From NCBI RefSeq assembly GCF_042665095.1, contig NZ_JBHTBV010000012.1: 64,000 bases of DNA; one strand, 5' to 3'. This stretch comes from Gordonibacter pamelaeae (lineage in GTDB: Bacteria; Actinomycetota; Coriobacteriia; Coriobacteriales; Eggerthellaceae). A program made the position numbers and the translations under genes. Below the pieces are notes generated by a model. That model saw only the letters and a list, made by a program, of their open reading frames with translations, did no database searches and was not told where the DNA came from. Shown in pieces: positions 32,749 to 41,853 of this stretch; within the stretch, counting starts at the first letter, position 1; the number at the start of each line of letters is the position of its first letter.

Positions 32749-34209
32749 ATGGACACACAGCGCATAGAATCGGTCCACTTCATCGGCGTGGGCGGGGTGG
32801 GCATGAGCGGCATCGCACGCGTCGCCTTCGACCAGGGCCTGCGCGTGAGCGGGTCGGACCTCAAGGAGAGCCGCTACACCAAGCAGCTGAAGGCCGCCGG
32901 CATCGACGTGCGCATCGGCCACGACCCGGCCAACCTGCCGGGCGGCCCCGGGCGCGACGACGCCGCGCCCGACGTGGTGGTGGTGTCCACGGCCATCCTG
33001 GACAACAACCCCGAGCTCATCGCCGCCAAGGAGCGGGGGCTCGCCATCTGGCACCGCGCGCAGATGCTCGCGCACCTGGGCCGCGACCTGGAGACGCTTG
33101 CCGTGGCGGGCACGCACGGCAAGACCACGACGTCGTCCATGCTGGCCAGCGTGCTGGACGCCATGGGCGAGGACCCCACGTTCCTCATCGGCGGCATCGT
33201 GCGCTCCTACGGCACGAACGCGCACTCCGGCCAGGGCCGGCACTACGTGGTGGAGGCCGACGAGAGCGACAAGTCGTTCACGTACCTCTCGCCGCGCGCG
33301 GTGCTCGTGACGAACATCGAGGCCGACCACCTGGACCACTACCGCGACCTCGACGAGATCTACGAGAAGTTCGCCGCGTTCATCGGCTCGGTGCCCGCGG
33401 ACGGCGGCGTGGTGGTGGCCTGCGGCGACGACGAGGAGCTTGCGGCGCTCGCGCGCGCCGCGGGCCGCACGCTGGTCACCTACGGCTTCGGCGAGGGCTG
33501 CGACGCGCGCATCGTGTCGTACGAGCCGCAGGGCGTGGGCAGCGACTTCGTGCTGGCGCTTCCCGACGGCCGCCAGCTCGCCGCCCATGTCAAGCAGAAC
33601 CCGGGCCGCCACAACGTGCTGAACGCCGCCGGCGTCATCGTGCTCGCGGACGCGCTCGGCATGGATGCCGAGGCCGCGGCCCGCGCCATGGCCGGTTTCG
33701 CCGGGGTGCGCCGCCGCTTCGACCTCGTGGGCGAGGCCGCCGGCATCACCGTGGTGGACGACTATGCGCACCATCCCACCGAGATCGCCGCCACCATCGG
33801 CGCGGCGTCGCAGCTGGGCTTCCGCCATGTGCACGTGCTGTTCCAGCCGCACCGCTACTCGCGCGTGCCGCTGTTCACCGAGGTGCTGAAGGACGAGTTC
33901 GGCCGCGCGTTCGACGCGGCCGACACCGTCACGTTCATGGACGTGTACCCGGCGGGCGAGGCGCCCGTTCCCGGCGTGAGCGGCAAGACGTTCCTGAACG
34001 TGGTGCTGGACCACGCGGGGCATCCCGAGGCGGCCTACGTGCCGCGCCGTGTGGAGGTCGTGCCGTACCTGGCGGCGAAGGCCATGGAGGGCGACCTGGT
34101 CATCACCATGGGCGCGGGCGACGTGACGGCCATCGGGCCGCAGCTCGTGGACGCGCTCGCGGCCGGCGCCGCCGGGGCGGCCGACGCTCCCGGCGCTGCC
34201 GGGAGGTGA
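32749..34209 (+). CDS. murC: UDP-MurNAc:L-alanine ligase MurC
   Basis: Adds L-alanine to UDP-MurNAc, the first stem-peptide step. The 486-aa protein has HFIGVGGVGMSGIARVA, the P-loop VAGTHGKTTTSSMLASVL, EADESDKSFTYLSP, DDYAHHPTEIAATIGAA and FQPHRYSR. The ATG at 32749 has AAGGA close upstream and is where homology starts. The 53-bp gap after murG is the widest in this part of the operon but holds no terminator. The stop overlaps the region before the murB start. Confidence 0.96.
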   Translation: MDTQRIESVHFIGVGGVGMSGIARVAFDQGLRVSGSDLKESRYTKQLKAAGIDVRIGHDPANLPGGPGRDDAAPDVVVVSTAILDNNPELIAAKERGLAIWHRAQMLAHLGRDLETLAVAGTHGKTTTSSMLASVLDAMGEDPTFLIGGIVRSYGTNAHSGQGRHYVVEADESDKSFTYLSPRAVLVTNIEADHLDHYRDLDEIYEKFAAFIGSVPADGGVVVACGDDEELAALARAAGRTLVTYGFGEGCDARIVSYEPQGVGSDFVLALPDGRQLAAHVKQNPGRHNVLNAAGVIVLADALGMDAEAAARAMAGFAGVRRRFDLVGEAAGITVVDDYAHHPTEIAATIGAASQLGFRHVHVLFQPHRYSRVPLFTEVLKDEFGRAFDAADTVTFMDVYPAGEAPVPGVSGKTFLNVVLDHAGHPEAAYVPRRVEVVPYLAAKAMEGDLVITMGAGDVTAIGPQLVDALAAGAAGAADAPGAAGR

Positions 34210-34217
34210 GGCGGGCC

Positions 34218-35144
34218 GTGTCCGCACGCCATACCACCGAGCTCGAGGCGCTGCTCGTGGACGACCGCTTCGACGGCGACGTCTATCCCGCGGAGCCCAT
34301 GGCACGCCATACCATGTACCGCATCGGCGGCCCTGCGCGCTTCTACGTGCAGACGGCCTCCGTGGGCGCGCTCGTGCGGCTCGTCGAGGTGTGCGAGCGC
34401 ACGGGCGTGCCCTGGGTCGTGGTGGGGCGCGGGAGCAACCTGCTGGTGGCCGACGAGGGCTTTCCCGGCGTGGTGGTCACGCTCGGGCGCGACTTCCGCA
34501 CGTGCCGCTTCGACGAGGAGGCGGGCCGGTTCTGCGTGGGAGCGGGCGTGCCGCTGTCGTCGGTGGTGCAGGAGGCGTTCCGCCGCTCGCTTGCAGGACT
34601 GGAGTTCGCCGTGGGCACGCCGGGCACCGTGGGCGGCGCGCTGCGCATGAACGCCGGCTCGCGCGACGAGTGGATCGGCGCGCGCGTGGCGTCCGTGACC
34701 ACGCTCTCGCCCGGGCGGGGCCTCGCGCGTCGCTCCGGCGACGAGATCGGGTGGGACTACCGCACGAGCTCGTTCGCGCCGGACGAGGTTATCGTGGAAT
34801 GCGAACTTTCCGTAGAGCCGGCCGATCCGTTCTTCATCCGCGGTAAGATGGAGGCGTCGCTGGCGCGGCGGAAGAAGACGCAGCCCCTCACGGACCCCTC
34901 GTGCGGCAGCGTGTTCCGCAACCCGCCGGGGGAGTCGGCCGGTTCGCTCGTGGAGCGCGCCGGGCTCAAGGGCATGCGGATAGGCGGCGCCCAGGTGTCG
35001 GAGCTGCATGCGAACTTCATCGTGAACACGGGCGACGCCACGGCGCGCGACGTGAAGGACCTCATCGAACTCGTACAGGCGAAGGTAAGCGAAACGTATG
35101 GCATCGAATTACAACCGGAAGTCCGCTTCCTCGGGTTCGCGTAA
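34218..35144 (+). CDS. murB: UDP-N-acetylenolpyruvoylglucosamine reductase MurB
   Basis: FAD enzyme that reduces UDP-GlcNAc-enolpyruvate to UDP-MurNAc. In the 308-aa protein FAD-binding motifs are MYRIGGPARFYV, VVGRGSNLLVADEGFPG and GTPGTVGGALRMNAGSR. The catalytic serine lies in DPSCGSVFRNPP, and SELHANFIVNTGDATA is near the end. The GTG at 34218 has GAGG 6 bases upstream; an earlier GTG at 34206 overlaps the murC stop and is also possible. Its last 47 bases overlap ftsQ. Confidence 0.93.
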   Translation: MSARHTTELEALLVDDRFDGDVYPAEPMARHTMYRIGGPARFYVQTASVGALVRLVEVCERTGVPWVVVGRGSNLLVADEGFPGVVVTLGRDFRTCRFDEEAGRFCVGAGVPLSSVVQEAFRRSLAGLEFAVGTPGTVGGALRMNAGSRDEWIGARVASVTTLSPGRGLARRSGDEIGWDYRTSSFAPDEVIVECELSVEPADPFFIRGKMEASLARRKKTQPLTDPSCGSVFRNPPGESAGSLVERAGLKGMRIGGAQVSELHANFIVNTGDATARDVKDLIELVQAKVSETYGIELQPEVRFLGFA

Positions 35145-36147
35145 GGCCCGCGGCTCGGCGCCTGCGCCACGCTCGGCCGGCCGCAGCGCGGGCCGCAGCG
35201 GGGCGGGCCGGGGACAGGCGGCGCGCGGGTCTTCGCGGTCGTCGCAGGCCTCCTACCGCGCCATGCCCGGCGGGCGCTATCCCGCCGCCGGCTCCGGCGG
35301 GCGCCCGCAGCAGCGCCTGACCTCGGTGCGCGTGGGCGACCTCGACCGCGCCGAGCGGGCCAGCCGCGCGCAAAGCACGTACCGCCGCCATGTCGTGCGC
35401 CTCGCCGTGGTCGCCTCGCTCGTGGCCGCGCTCGTCATCGGCGCCGTCGTCGCGTACAACTCCAACCTGTTCGCCGTGGAGAACGTCACCGTGAGCGGCG
35501 TGGAGCACCTCACCACCGAGGACATGACGGCCATGGCGAACGTGCCCGCGAACACCACGCTTCTGCGGGTGGACGCCGCCGGCATCCGCGAGCGCCTGCT
35601 CAAGAACGCCTGGGTGGCCGACGCCGAGGTGAAGCGCGTGTTCCCGAACACGCTGGAGCTGGCCGTGACCGAGCGCACCATCGCAGCCGTGGTGGCCGTG
35701 CCCACCGAGGACGCCAAGTCGGTGAAGCGGTGGGCTATCGCGTCGGACCATATGTGGCTCATGCCCATCCCCGACCAGGACTCCGAGGCGGGCAAGAGGA
35801 CCAGCCCCAAGGTCTACGAGGACGCCGCGGCCGTGCTGTCCATCACCGACGTGCCCTACGGCACGAAGGCCGAGATCGGCACGTACTGCTCCGACGACAA
35901 CGTGAGCAACGCGCTCGACATCGTGTCGGGCATGACCACCGAGCTCGCGGGCCGCGTGACGAAGGTGTCGGCCACCGATGCCGAGGGCACCACGCTCACG
36001 TTGGACGACAACGTGGAGATAGCCTTCGGCAAGGCCGAGAACATCCGCGACAAGGAGCGCGTCGTGCTGAAGATCATGGAGGAGAACCCCACGGTCGTCT
36101 ATATCAACGTGCGCGTGGTGGACCGCCCCACATGGAGGGCGCTGTAG
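35098..36147 (+). CDS. ftsQ: FtsQ-type divisome protein with POTRA domain
   Basis: A 349-aa bitopic protein. The first 100 residues are a cytoplasmic, disordered Ser/Arg/Gly-rich tail. One membrane helix follows near residues 101-122 (LAVVASLVAALVIGAVVAY). A POTRA domain comes next (FAVENVTVSGVEHLTTEDMTAMANV.. TTLLRVD..) and then the FtsQ beta domain. It recruits FtsL/FtsB and links early and late divisome parts. Its start lies inside murB (47-base overlap), so translation is probably coupled. It is the last gene of the operon; ftsZ is not next. Confidence 0.9.
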   Translation: MASNYNRKSASSGSRKARGSAPAPRSAGRSAGRSGAGRGQAARGSSRSSQASYRAMPGGRYPAAGSGGRPQQRLTSVRVGDLDRAERASRAQSTYRRHVVRLAVVASLVAALVIGAVVAYNSNLFAVENVTVSGVEHLTTEDMTAMANVPANTTLLRVDAAGIRERLLKNAWVADAEVKRVFPNTLELAVTERTIAAVVAVPTEDAKSVKRWAIASDHMWLMPIPDQDSEAGKRTSPKVYEDAAAVLSITDVPYGTKAEIGTYCSDDNVSNALDIVSGMTTELAGRVTKVSATDAEGTTLTLDDNVEIAFGKAENIRDKERVVLKIMEENPTVVYINVRVVDRPTWRAL

Positions 36148-36170
36148 GCGGAGGCCCCTCCGCCTACAGC
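36141..36170. terminator. Hairpin at the end of the dcw operon
   Basis: A perfect 14-bp stem (36141-36154 with 36157-36170), whose left arm contains the ftsQ stop codon. No T tract follows on either strand. It sits between converging operons and probably serves both as an end hairpin. Confidence 0.6.
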
Positions 36171-36172
36171 TG

Positions 36173-37452
36173 CTACAGCATCGCCGACGTCATGAGGTTC
36201 GCCGCATCCTGGCGTGCCGCCTCCACGGCCCCGAGGGAGCGGTCGACGTCGCGCTCGGAGGTGTAGACGCCGGTGCTGGCGCGGCAGACGGCCTCCGCGC
36301 CCAGGTGGCGCACCAGGGGCTGGGCGCAGTGGGCGCCTGCGCGCGCACCGCCACGTTGCGCCGGTCCAGGGCGCGCGCTGCCAGGTCGGCGCCCACGCCG
36401 CGCACGTTGAACGCCACGATGCCGCAGCGCTCCTCCGCCCCGTCGGGGCCGGGTCCGTAGAGGCGCGCCGAAGGCATGGCCGCCAGGCCGGCGGCCATGC
36501 GGCGGGCGAGCGCCTCGCCGTGGGCATGCACGGCCTCCATGCCCAGGGCCTCCAGGAAGTGCGCCGCAGCGGCCATCCCGACGGCGCCCGCGGCGTTCGG
36601 CGTGCCCGCCTCGAGCACGGCGGGGAACCCCTTGAACGTGAAGCCCTGTTCGAACACGGCCTCCACCATGCCGCCTCCGCGCAGGAGCGGCCCGAGCGCG
36701 GAGGCGGCGCCGCGCCGGGCGTACAGCGCCCCCGTGCCCATCGGGCCGTACATCTTGTGGCCCGAGAACGCCGCGAAGTCCGCGTCGAGCGCGTGCAGGT
36801 CGACGGGCAGGTGGGCCACGCTCTGGGCGCAGTCGAGCACGACGAGCGCGCCTGCATCGTGCGCGGCGCGCACGATGCGCTCCACCGGCTGCACGCAGCC
36901 GAGCACGTTCGACACGTGCGACACGGCCACGATGCGCGTGCGCGAACCCACGGCGCGGTCGATCTCGCCGTCGGGGACGCGCCCTTGCCGGTCGGGCACG
37001 AGGTAGCGCACCTTCGCGCCCGCGAGCTTGGCTACGGTGAGCCAGGGCACGAGGTTGCTGTGGTGTTCCAGCAACGACACGGCCACCTCGTCGCCCGGGC
37101 GAAGCAGCCCCGCCAGACCGTAGGCCAGCTGGTTGAGGGCGCACGTTGTCCCGCTCGTGAACGCAACCTCGTCGGCGTCGGCGCCTACGAAGCGGGCCAC
37201 GTCGCGCCGCGCCGCCTCGAGGGCCTCCGTGGCCGCGCCGCCCAGGCGGTGGGCGCCGCGATGGGGGTTCGCGTTGTTCGTGCGGTAGAAGGAGTCGACG
37301 GCCTCCAGCACGCAGGCGGGCTTCTGCGTCGTGGCGGCGCTGTCCAGGTACACGAGGCCGCCTTCCCCGGCGGCCTCGTGCGCGAGCAGGGGGAAGCCCT
37401 CCGGCGCGGCGAGCGCGCCGGAGGGCGACGGATGCGCGCCTCCCTGCGTCAT
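36173..37452 (-). pseudogene. SufS/CsdA-type cysteine desulfurase, frameshifted before the catalytic Cys
   Basis: PLP enzyme of the class that takes sulfur from cysteine for Fe-S clusters and other sulfur cofactors. The first frame (start 37452) carries YLDSAATTQKP, the HHSNLVPW pattern, the PLP lysine region AFSGHKMYGP and GTPNAAGAVGMA. It leaves the family at about 36345 and stops at 36190. The expected C terminus (AGAHCAQPLVRHLGAEAV..RASTGVYTSERDVD) is intact in another frame ending at 36173. Removing 2 bases from the GCGCGC run near 36339-36345 rejoins them into 425 residues. As written, the product lacks the active-site Cys. The start overlaps the upstream gene by ATGA. Confidence 0.8.
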
Positions 37453-38009
37453 AACGGGGCCGAGCCTTCGCCAGGGGCCGCCCCGGCATCCTCGCCGCCG
37501 CCTGCGCTGCCTCCGGCGCGCTCCGCAGCCCCGTACTGCACCATGCGCAGCGCGAGCAGCCGCTGGACGCCCTCTAGCCGGTCATGGTACGGGTCCTCCG
37601 CCGGGCAGTTCGCGGCCAGCGCGTCGGCCAGCGCCTCGTCGCCCACCGTCCCGCGCACCCAGGCGATGAACGCGTCCACGTCGATGAGCTTGATGATCTG
37701 GTCCGACGCCTTGCCGATGTTCGCCTGGTCGCGGTCGAGCAGGAACACGGCGGCGCTCTTCAGGCTGTAAAGGTACAGGTCCGATCCGCCCTTCGAGGGT
37801 ACCATGCGCCCCGCAACGAAATGCTCTCCCCAGGAAAGCTCCCTTAGCGCGCGTTCGGCCTGCGTGCCGTCGGGCATCGGGAAGCGCCGGCACGCTTCGG
37901 CCAGGCCGGGCATCTCCTCGAGCAGCGCGCCGTCGTCCACGGGCGGGAAGAGGGCGGCGGCCGCCCCCTCTTCCCCGACGGTGTGCTCGGCAGCGTCCGC
38001 CCCGCTCAC
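37449..38009 (-). CDS. Unknown protein of the AOR operon
   Basis: A 186-aa soluble protein with no recognised domain. The middle (GEHFVAGRMVPSKGGSDLYLYSLKSAAVFLLDRDQANIGKASDQIIKLIDVDAFIAWVRG) looks like a compact alpha/beta fold. The last 25 residues are Gly/Ala-rich and loose. It is coupled on both sides: its GTG start overlaps the AOR stop (GTGA) and its stop overlaps the desulfurase start (ATGA). Such tight placement suggests a maturation or accessory role for the oxidoreductase; the E. coli ydh AOR operon also encodes small uncharacterised proteins. Function is not known. Confidence 0.7.
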   Translation of the reverse strand: MSGADAAEHTVGEEGAAAALFPPVDDGALLEEMPGLAEACRRFPMPDGTQAERALRELSWGEHFVAGRMVPSKGGSDLYLYSLKSAAVFLLDRDQANIGKASDQIIKLIDVDAFIAWVRGTVGDEALADALAANCPAEDPYHDRLEGVQRLLALRMVQYGAAERAGGSAGGGEDAGAAPGEGSAPL

Positions 38010-40047
38010 GATCCCAGCTTCCCGGCGGCCTCGAGCGCGTCGGCGGCGAAGCCCAGGCCCAGCGTCTCCAGCCCCGCGCGCGTCGGGCGCCCGGTGGACT
38101 CCTCGAAGCCCTCGTGCACGTAGAACCGCGACTTGAAGTCCTCGAACTTTCCGCGGTCGAGCGTGCGGCCCTGGCACAGCGAATAGCTCCACTTCCCGTC
38201 CTCGTGCACCACCAGCGGGAAGGGCTTCGTGGTCTTCACGTCGTACACGTAGTTCGTGAACACCTCCTGGTCGCGGTGGCGCCCCTCGAGCGCCCAGATG
38301 GCGCGGTCGAGCACCCAGAACTTATGACCCAGCTCGATGCTCTCCTCGTAGGAGAGGTCGCGGCCGGTGACGGCCTGGAAGAACTTCACCTCGTACTCGG
38401 GCGTGGCGCCGTAGGTCGAGCCCGTCTCGGCGGTGTGCTTGCGGCTGACGAAGTTCGGCCACACCCAGTCGCACATGCCGAGCGACTGCAGCCAGAAGCG
38501 CCCGTAGGCCCGGTTCCAGTGGATCTCGCGCACGCGCGCGTCGGTGTAGATGCCCTCCTCGCTCCAGTCGAAGCACAGCGGATCGCCCAGGCCCGACTGG
38601 TCGGCCAGCTGCTCGGCCATGTCCTCGGCCGAGATGGGCGGCTCGGCGCCGGTGAGCACCGCCATGATGGAGGTGTTGTACACCGCGTTGTGCACGCCGT
38701 GCTCGTTGATGTCGCGCTCGCTGAAGATGCTGCCGTAGCTCCACTCCACCTCGGCGCGCGGCTCGTTGTGCTCGCAGTAGCCCCAGTTCGGGCGTGCGAG
38801 CAGGCCCGTGGACGTGTCCTCGTCCCAGCGTCCCCACTTCTGGGCCGCGCGCGCGATGCCCTCGGCCAGGTCGTCGCCTATCTCGCGGCGGTAGGCGATG
38901 CGCATGAGCAGTTCCTCTATGAATGCGTACGTGCGTACTGCTCGAAGGGCAGGTCGGTGTCGATGTCCTTGCCCTTGCCCATGACGCCCATCTTGTACAG
39001 GTTGTGCAGGTACACGGGCATGTCGATCTCGTAGCCGTTGAGCCCCAGCTTCGACAGCAGGCTGTAGGCGGCCAGCTGCTCGTCGATCTTGCCCGAGTCG
39101 GTGAAGTAGAGGCCGGCCGAGCAGGTGAGCTCGTTGCCCACGCCGCCGGGGTAGAGGTTGCGGCAGTTCTTGAAGCAGCCGCGGCACCCCTCGGCGCGCG
39201 ACACCGTGGGGCTCGTGTCCAGCACGGTGGCCGCGGCGCCCGGGCTGCCCGGCGCGCCCGGCACCTTGCAGGCGTCGATGTCGTAGCCGAACTTCTCCTG
39301 CACTTCCAGGCGCAGGCGCACGAGCGCGGCGGGGTCGGCGATGGGGATGCTCTTCGAGCCGATGAAGCTCATGGCCTTGAGGTTCTTCGCGCCGAACACC
39401 GCGCCGAAGCCGCTCTGGCCCGTCACGTGGCTGGCGTCGTGCACGATGCACGACACGCGCGCCAGGTTCTCGCCGGCCGGCCCGATGCAGATGACGGAGG
39501 GCCGCTGCGTGGTGCGCCCGCCGTTGCGAGCCTTCGTGAGCTCGTACCACGAGCCCGGCGGCGTGCCGTGCGTGACCTCGTCCCAGATGCGCTCCTGGCA
39601 CTCGAAGGCGTCGAGGCCCCAGAGGTCGGCGGCGTCGTTGAACTCCACCCGGTCGTTCACCACGTTGATCCACACGGGCGCGTCGGCCTTGCCGCGCACG
39701 ACGCAGGCGTCGTAGCCCGCCTCCTTCATCATGCCGGCCAGACGGCCGCCCATGCTGGAGCGGTTATACCATTCGGGCAGCGAGAACGGGCTGATGCCCG
39801 TGAACTCGCAGCGCGCCGACGCGGCCGGGACCACGGCGCCGGAGAACGGCGTGGTGGCGAACACGAGCACGTTCTTCGGGTCGACGGCTTCCACGGTCTT
39901 GTCCTCGCAAAAGTCCCAGAACAGCTTCGAGGCCATGCCGTGGCCGCCCACCCATTCGATGTAGGGGTCGGTGTCGATGGTCTCGGACGTCCGGTCGTCC
40001 AGGTTCACGATGAGTATCTTGCCGGCGTAGCCGTAACGTTCGGTCAT
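38006..40047 (-). pseudogene. Aldehyde:ferredoxin oxidoreductase-like tungsten/molybdopterin enzyme, frameshifted
   Basis: AOR-family enzymes oxidise aldehydes or related substrates with a bis-pterin W/Mo cofactor and one [4Fe-4S] cluster. The first frame (40047 to 38917) has the opening ERYGYAGKILIVNLDDRTSE, the pterin-binding region FSLPEWYNRSSMGGRLAGMMK, and a cysteine motif CRGCFKNC. It ends after EQYARTHS. The rest (AFIEELLMRIAYRREIGDDLAEGIARAAQ to the end, with GDPLC as likely fourth Cys) is open in another frame to 38006. The break is a period-8 tandem repeat (38924-38938); removing one 8-base unit restores EQYAFIEELL and a 677-aa protein. GGAGG precedes the ATG. There is no signal peptide of its own. 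Confidence 0.82.
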
Positions 40048-40057
40048 GGTGCTCCTC

Positions 40058-40843
40058 CTACTTCTCGTTCGATCCGGCTGCCGCCTGGGCCGCCGTGCCT
40101 CCGGCGCCGTACCCGAGCTGGGCCGGCGGGATGCGCGCCTCGTCGTCGCTCGGCAGGCCTATCTCCAGGTAATGGTCGTTGCGCAGGTTGGCCGTGTAGC
40201 CCTCGTCGGTCTGCACCGGCAGCTCGTTCGTGAAGCTGATGGCCTTCATGGGGCAGATCTCCACACACAGCTGCTTGCCGCCGACGCCTCCCGCCTCGTC
40301 CCAGAACGGCGTGTTCTTGCACAGGTCGCACTTCTGCGCGTGCTTGTCCTCGAAGTTCCACTGCACGCGCGACGGCGTGAAGGGGCACGCCTCCACGCAG
40401 CGCTCGCAGCCGATGCACTTGCCCTCGTCCACCAGGCGCACGCCCGTGGCCGGGTCGGCGTGCATGGCCCCCACGGGGCAGGCCTCCACGCAGGAGGGGT
40501 AGGGGCACTGGCGACACTGGTTCTGCTGCACGTCGTTCGTGGGGAAGCTGCCCAGCGCGTTCTTCATCACCTGTATGCGCGAAAGGGAGGTGTTGATGCG
40601 CCCCAGGTGCGCGAGCGAGCATGAGATGACGCAGGTCTCGCAGCCGGCGCACTTCTTGGCGTCGACCAGCAGGTAGCCTTGGCTCGCCTCGATGGCGTAC
40701 ACGTCGTCCGGCAGGAGCAGCGCCGTTATGCCGCTGCCCAGCACCACGCCCACGCCCAGCCCGCCGATGCCGGCGAGGAACTGGCGCCGCGAAAGGCCGC
40801 TCTTCCCCTGCGCGCTTGCAGCGCGCTCGTTCGTATCTGCCAT
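40058..40843 (-). CDS. Tat-exported ferredoxin with four [4Fe-4S] clusters
   Basis: A 261-aa electron-transfer subunit of the DmsB/HybA/FdnH kind. A twin-arginine signal (SRRQFLAGIGGLGVGVVLG) near residues 18-40 targets the folded protein across the membrane. Sixteen cysteines lie in four sets: CAGCETCVISC, CRQCPYPSCVEAC, CIGCERCVEAC, and CDLC with a later LCVEIC. The start at 40843 has AAAGGAG 8 bases upstream; the ATG at 40852 forms an ATGA overlap with the cytochrome gene and could be used instead. It lies between the cytochrome b and AOR genes and should wire one to the other. Confidence 0.88.
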   Translation of the reverse strand: MADTNERAASAQGKSGLSRRQFLAGIGGLGVGVVLGSGITALLLPDDVYAIEASQGYLLVDAKKCAGCETCVISCSLAHLGRINTSLSRIQVMKNALGSFPTNDVQQNQCRQCPYPSCVEACPVGAMHADPATGVRLVDEGKCIGCERCVEACPFTPSRVQWNFEDKHAQKCDLCKNTPFWDEAGGVGGKQLCVEICPMKAISFTNELPVQTDEGYTANLRNDHYLEIGLPSDDEARIPPAQLGYGAGGTAAQAAAGSNEK

Positions 40844-40848
40844 CTCTC

Positions 40849-41715
40849 TCATCTCCTTTGCGAACCGGGCGCACCCGCTGCGGGCGCCGCGGTCATCGTC
40901 GTATCGGGGGCCGCCGCGGGCGCGGTTCCCTCGCGGGCACCCTCGCCCGCAGTGCGCCCGTCATGCTCGCGGTGCTCGCGTTGCAGGCGTTCCAGCCATC
41001 CCCGATGCTCCTTCTCGGCCTCGGAGAGCGGCATCCAGCCCGTGAACATGGAGGGGAACGTCTTCCACGAGAACGGCGCGATGACGGCGAAGAACACATG
41101 AGCCGCCAGGAACACCAGCATGAGGGCGGCGGCGATGTCGTGTATCCAGAACATGACGTCCATGAGCCCGTCGGGCAGCGCGAGGAACACGTGAGCCGCC
41201 GCCTTGAACAGGCCGCTCACCACCAGCAGCACGGCCGTGACCACGGCCATGACGTAGGCGGCCTTCTCGCTTTCGAAGTACTTGTCCTCGGGCGGCATCG
41301 TGAACTTCTTTATGCCTATGAGCAGGCTGTAGTGGCGGACGGTGTAAGATACGACGTTCTTCGTGGGCAGGTGCTCGCGCAGCCGCCACTGCGACACGAT
41401 CGTGTTGCCCAGGTAGTAGAACGTCCCGAACAGGAACACGACCGCGGCCACGAAGTGCACGTTCTGCCAAACGATGGCCGCCGGGCCGTCGTCGACGAAC
41501 GCGGGGGTGAACCGCAGGCCCAGGATGATGCCCGAGACGAGGCAGACGGTCGTGCCTGCGGCGTGGGCCCAATGGGAGATGCGCGCGGGGGCGTCGTGGC
41601 GAAATACCCGGTCGCCGGCTAAGAAGGGGTCCGTCCTCTTGGTGAACGCGGAGAGGAGCAGACCGAGGAACGGCGCCAGGGCGACGAGCCAGGGCGCTTG
41701 GTCGAACCAAGGCAT
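40849..41715 (-). CDS. Membrane cytochrome b subunit (formate dehydrogenase gamma / b561 type)
   Basis: A 288-aa integral membrane protein with about five hydrophobic segments: near residues 7-24, 51-70, 85-105, 155-176 and 190-213. Histidines stand in positions expected for b-type haems: HWAHAAG, WQNVHFV, and the pair in WIHDIAAALMLVFLAAHVFF. The C-terminal 45 residues are polar and Ala/Pro-rich. This subunit would pass electrons between the ferredoxin and the quinone pool. AAAGGAAG precedes the ATG. It is the first large gene of the leftward operon. Confidence 0.82.
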   Translation of the reverse strand: MPWFDQAPWLVALAPFLGLLLSAFTKRTDPFLAGDRVFRHDAPARISHWAHAAGTTVCLVSGIILGLRFTPAFVDDGPAAIVWQNVHFVAAVVFLFGTFYYLGNTIVSQWRLREHLPTKNVVSYTVRHYSLLIGIKKFTMPPEDKYFESEKAAYVMAVVTAVLLVVSGLFKAAAHVFLALPDGLMDVMFWIHDIAAALMLVFLAAHVFFAVIAPFSWKTFPSMFTGWMPLSEAEKEHRGWLERLQREHREHDGRTAGEGAREGTAPAAAPDTTMTAAPAAGAPGSQRR

Positions 41716-41817
41716 GGGGCTTCCTTTCGACGTGCTTCGCCCGGCCCCGGGAGGGGGCTTGGCGAAAATCGATGCGGGGGTGGGGTCTGAACGCGCCTAA
41801 GGAGGCGCACGGCGCGA

Positions 41818-41853
41818 TTAGACCTTGTAGGAGGTGAGCACGAGCGGAGCCAT
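41818..41853 (-). CDS. Possible 11-residue leader peptide MAPLVLTSYKV
   Basis: A very short ORF 102 bases before the cytochrome b gene, with a good ribosome site (GGAAGAGG, 5 bases before ATG). It is followed by a small GC hairpin (41793-41808) before the operon. It could be a regulatory leader peptide, a peptide product, or chance. Ribosome site, start and stop are seen; expression is not. Confidence 0.3.
   Translation of the reverse strand: MAPLVLTSYKV

Noticed and set aside
35155..35230. Repetitive GGCCGCAGCGCGGGCC-type sequence at the start of ftsQ as a regulatory repeat
   Set aside because: It simply encodes the Ser/Arg/Gly-rich disordered tail; the short repeats follow codon choice.
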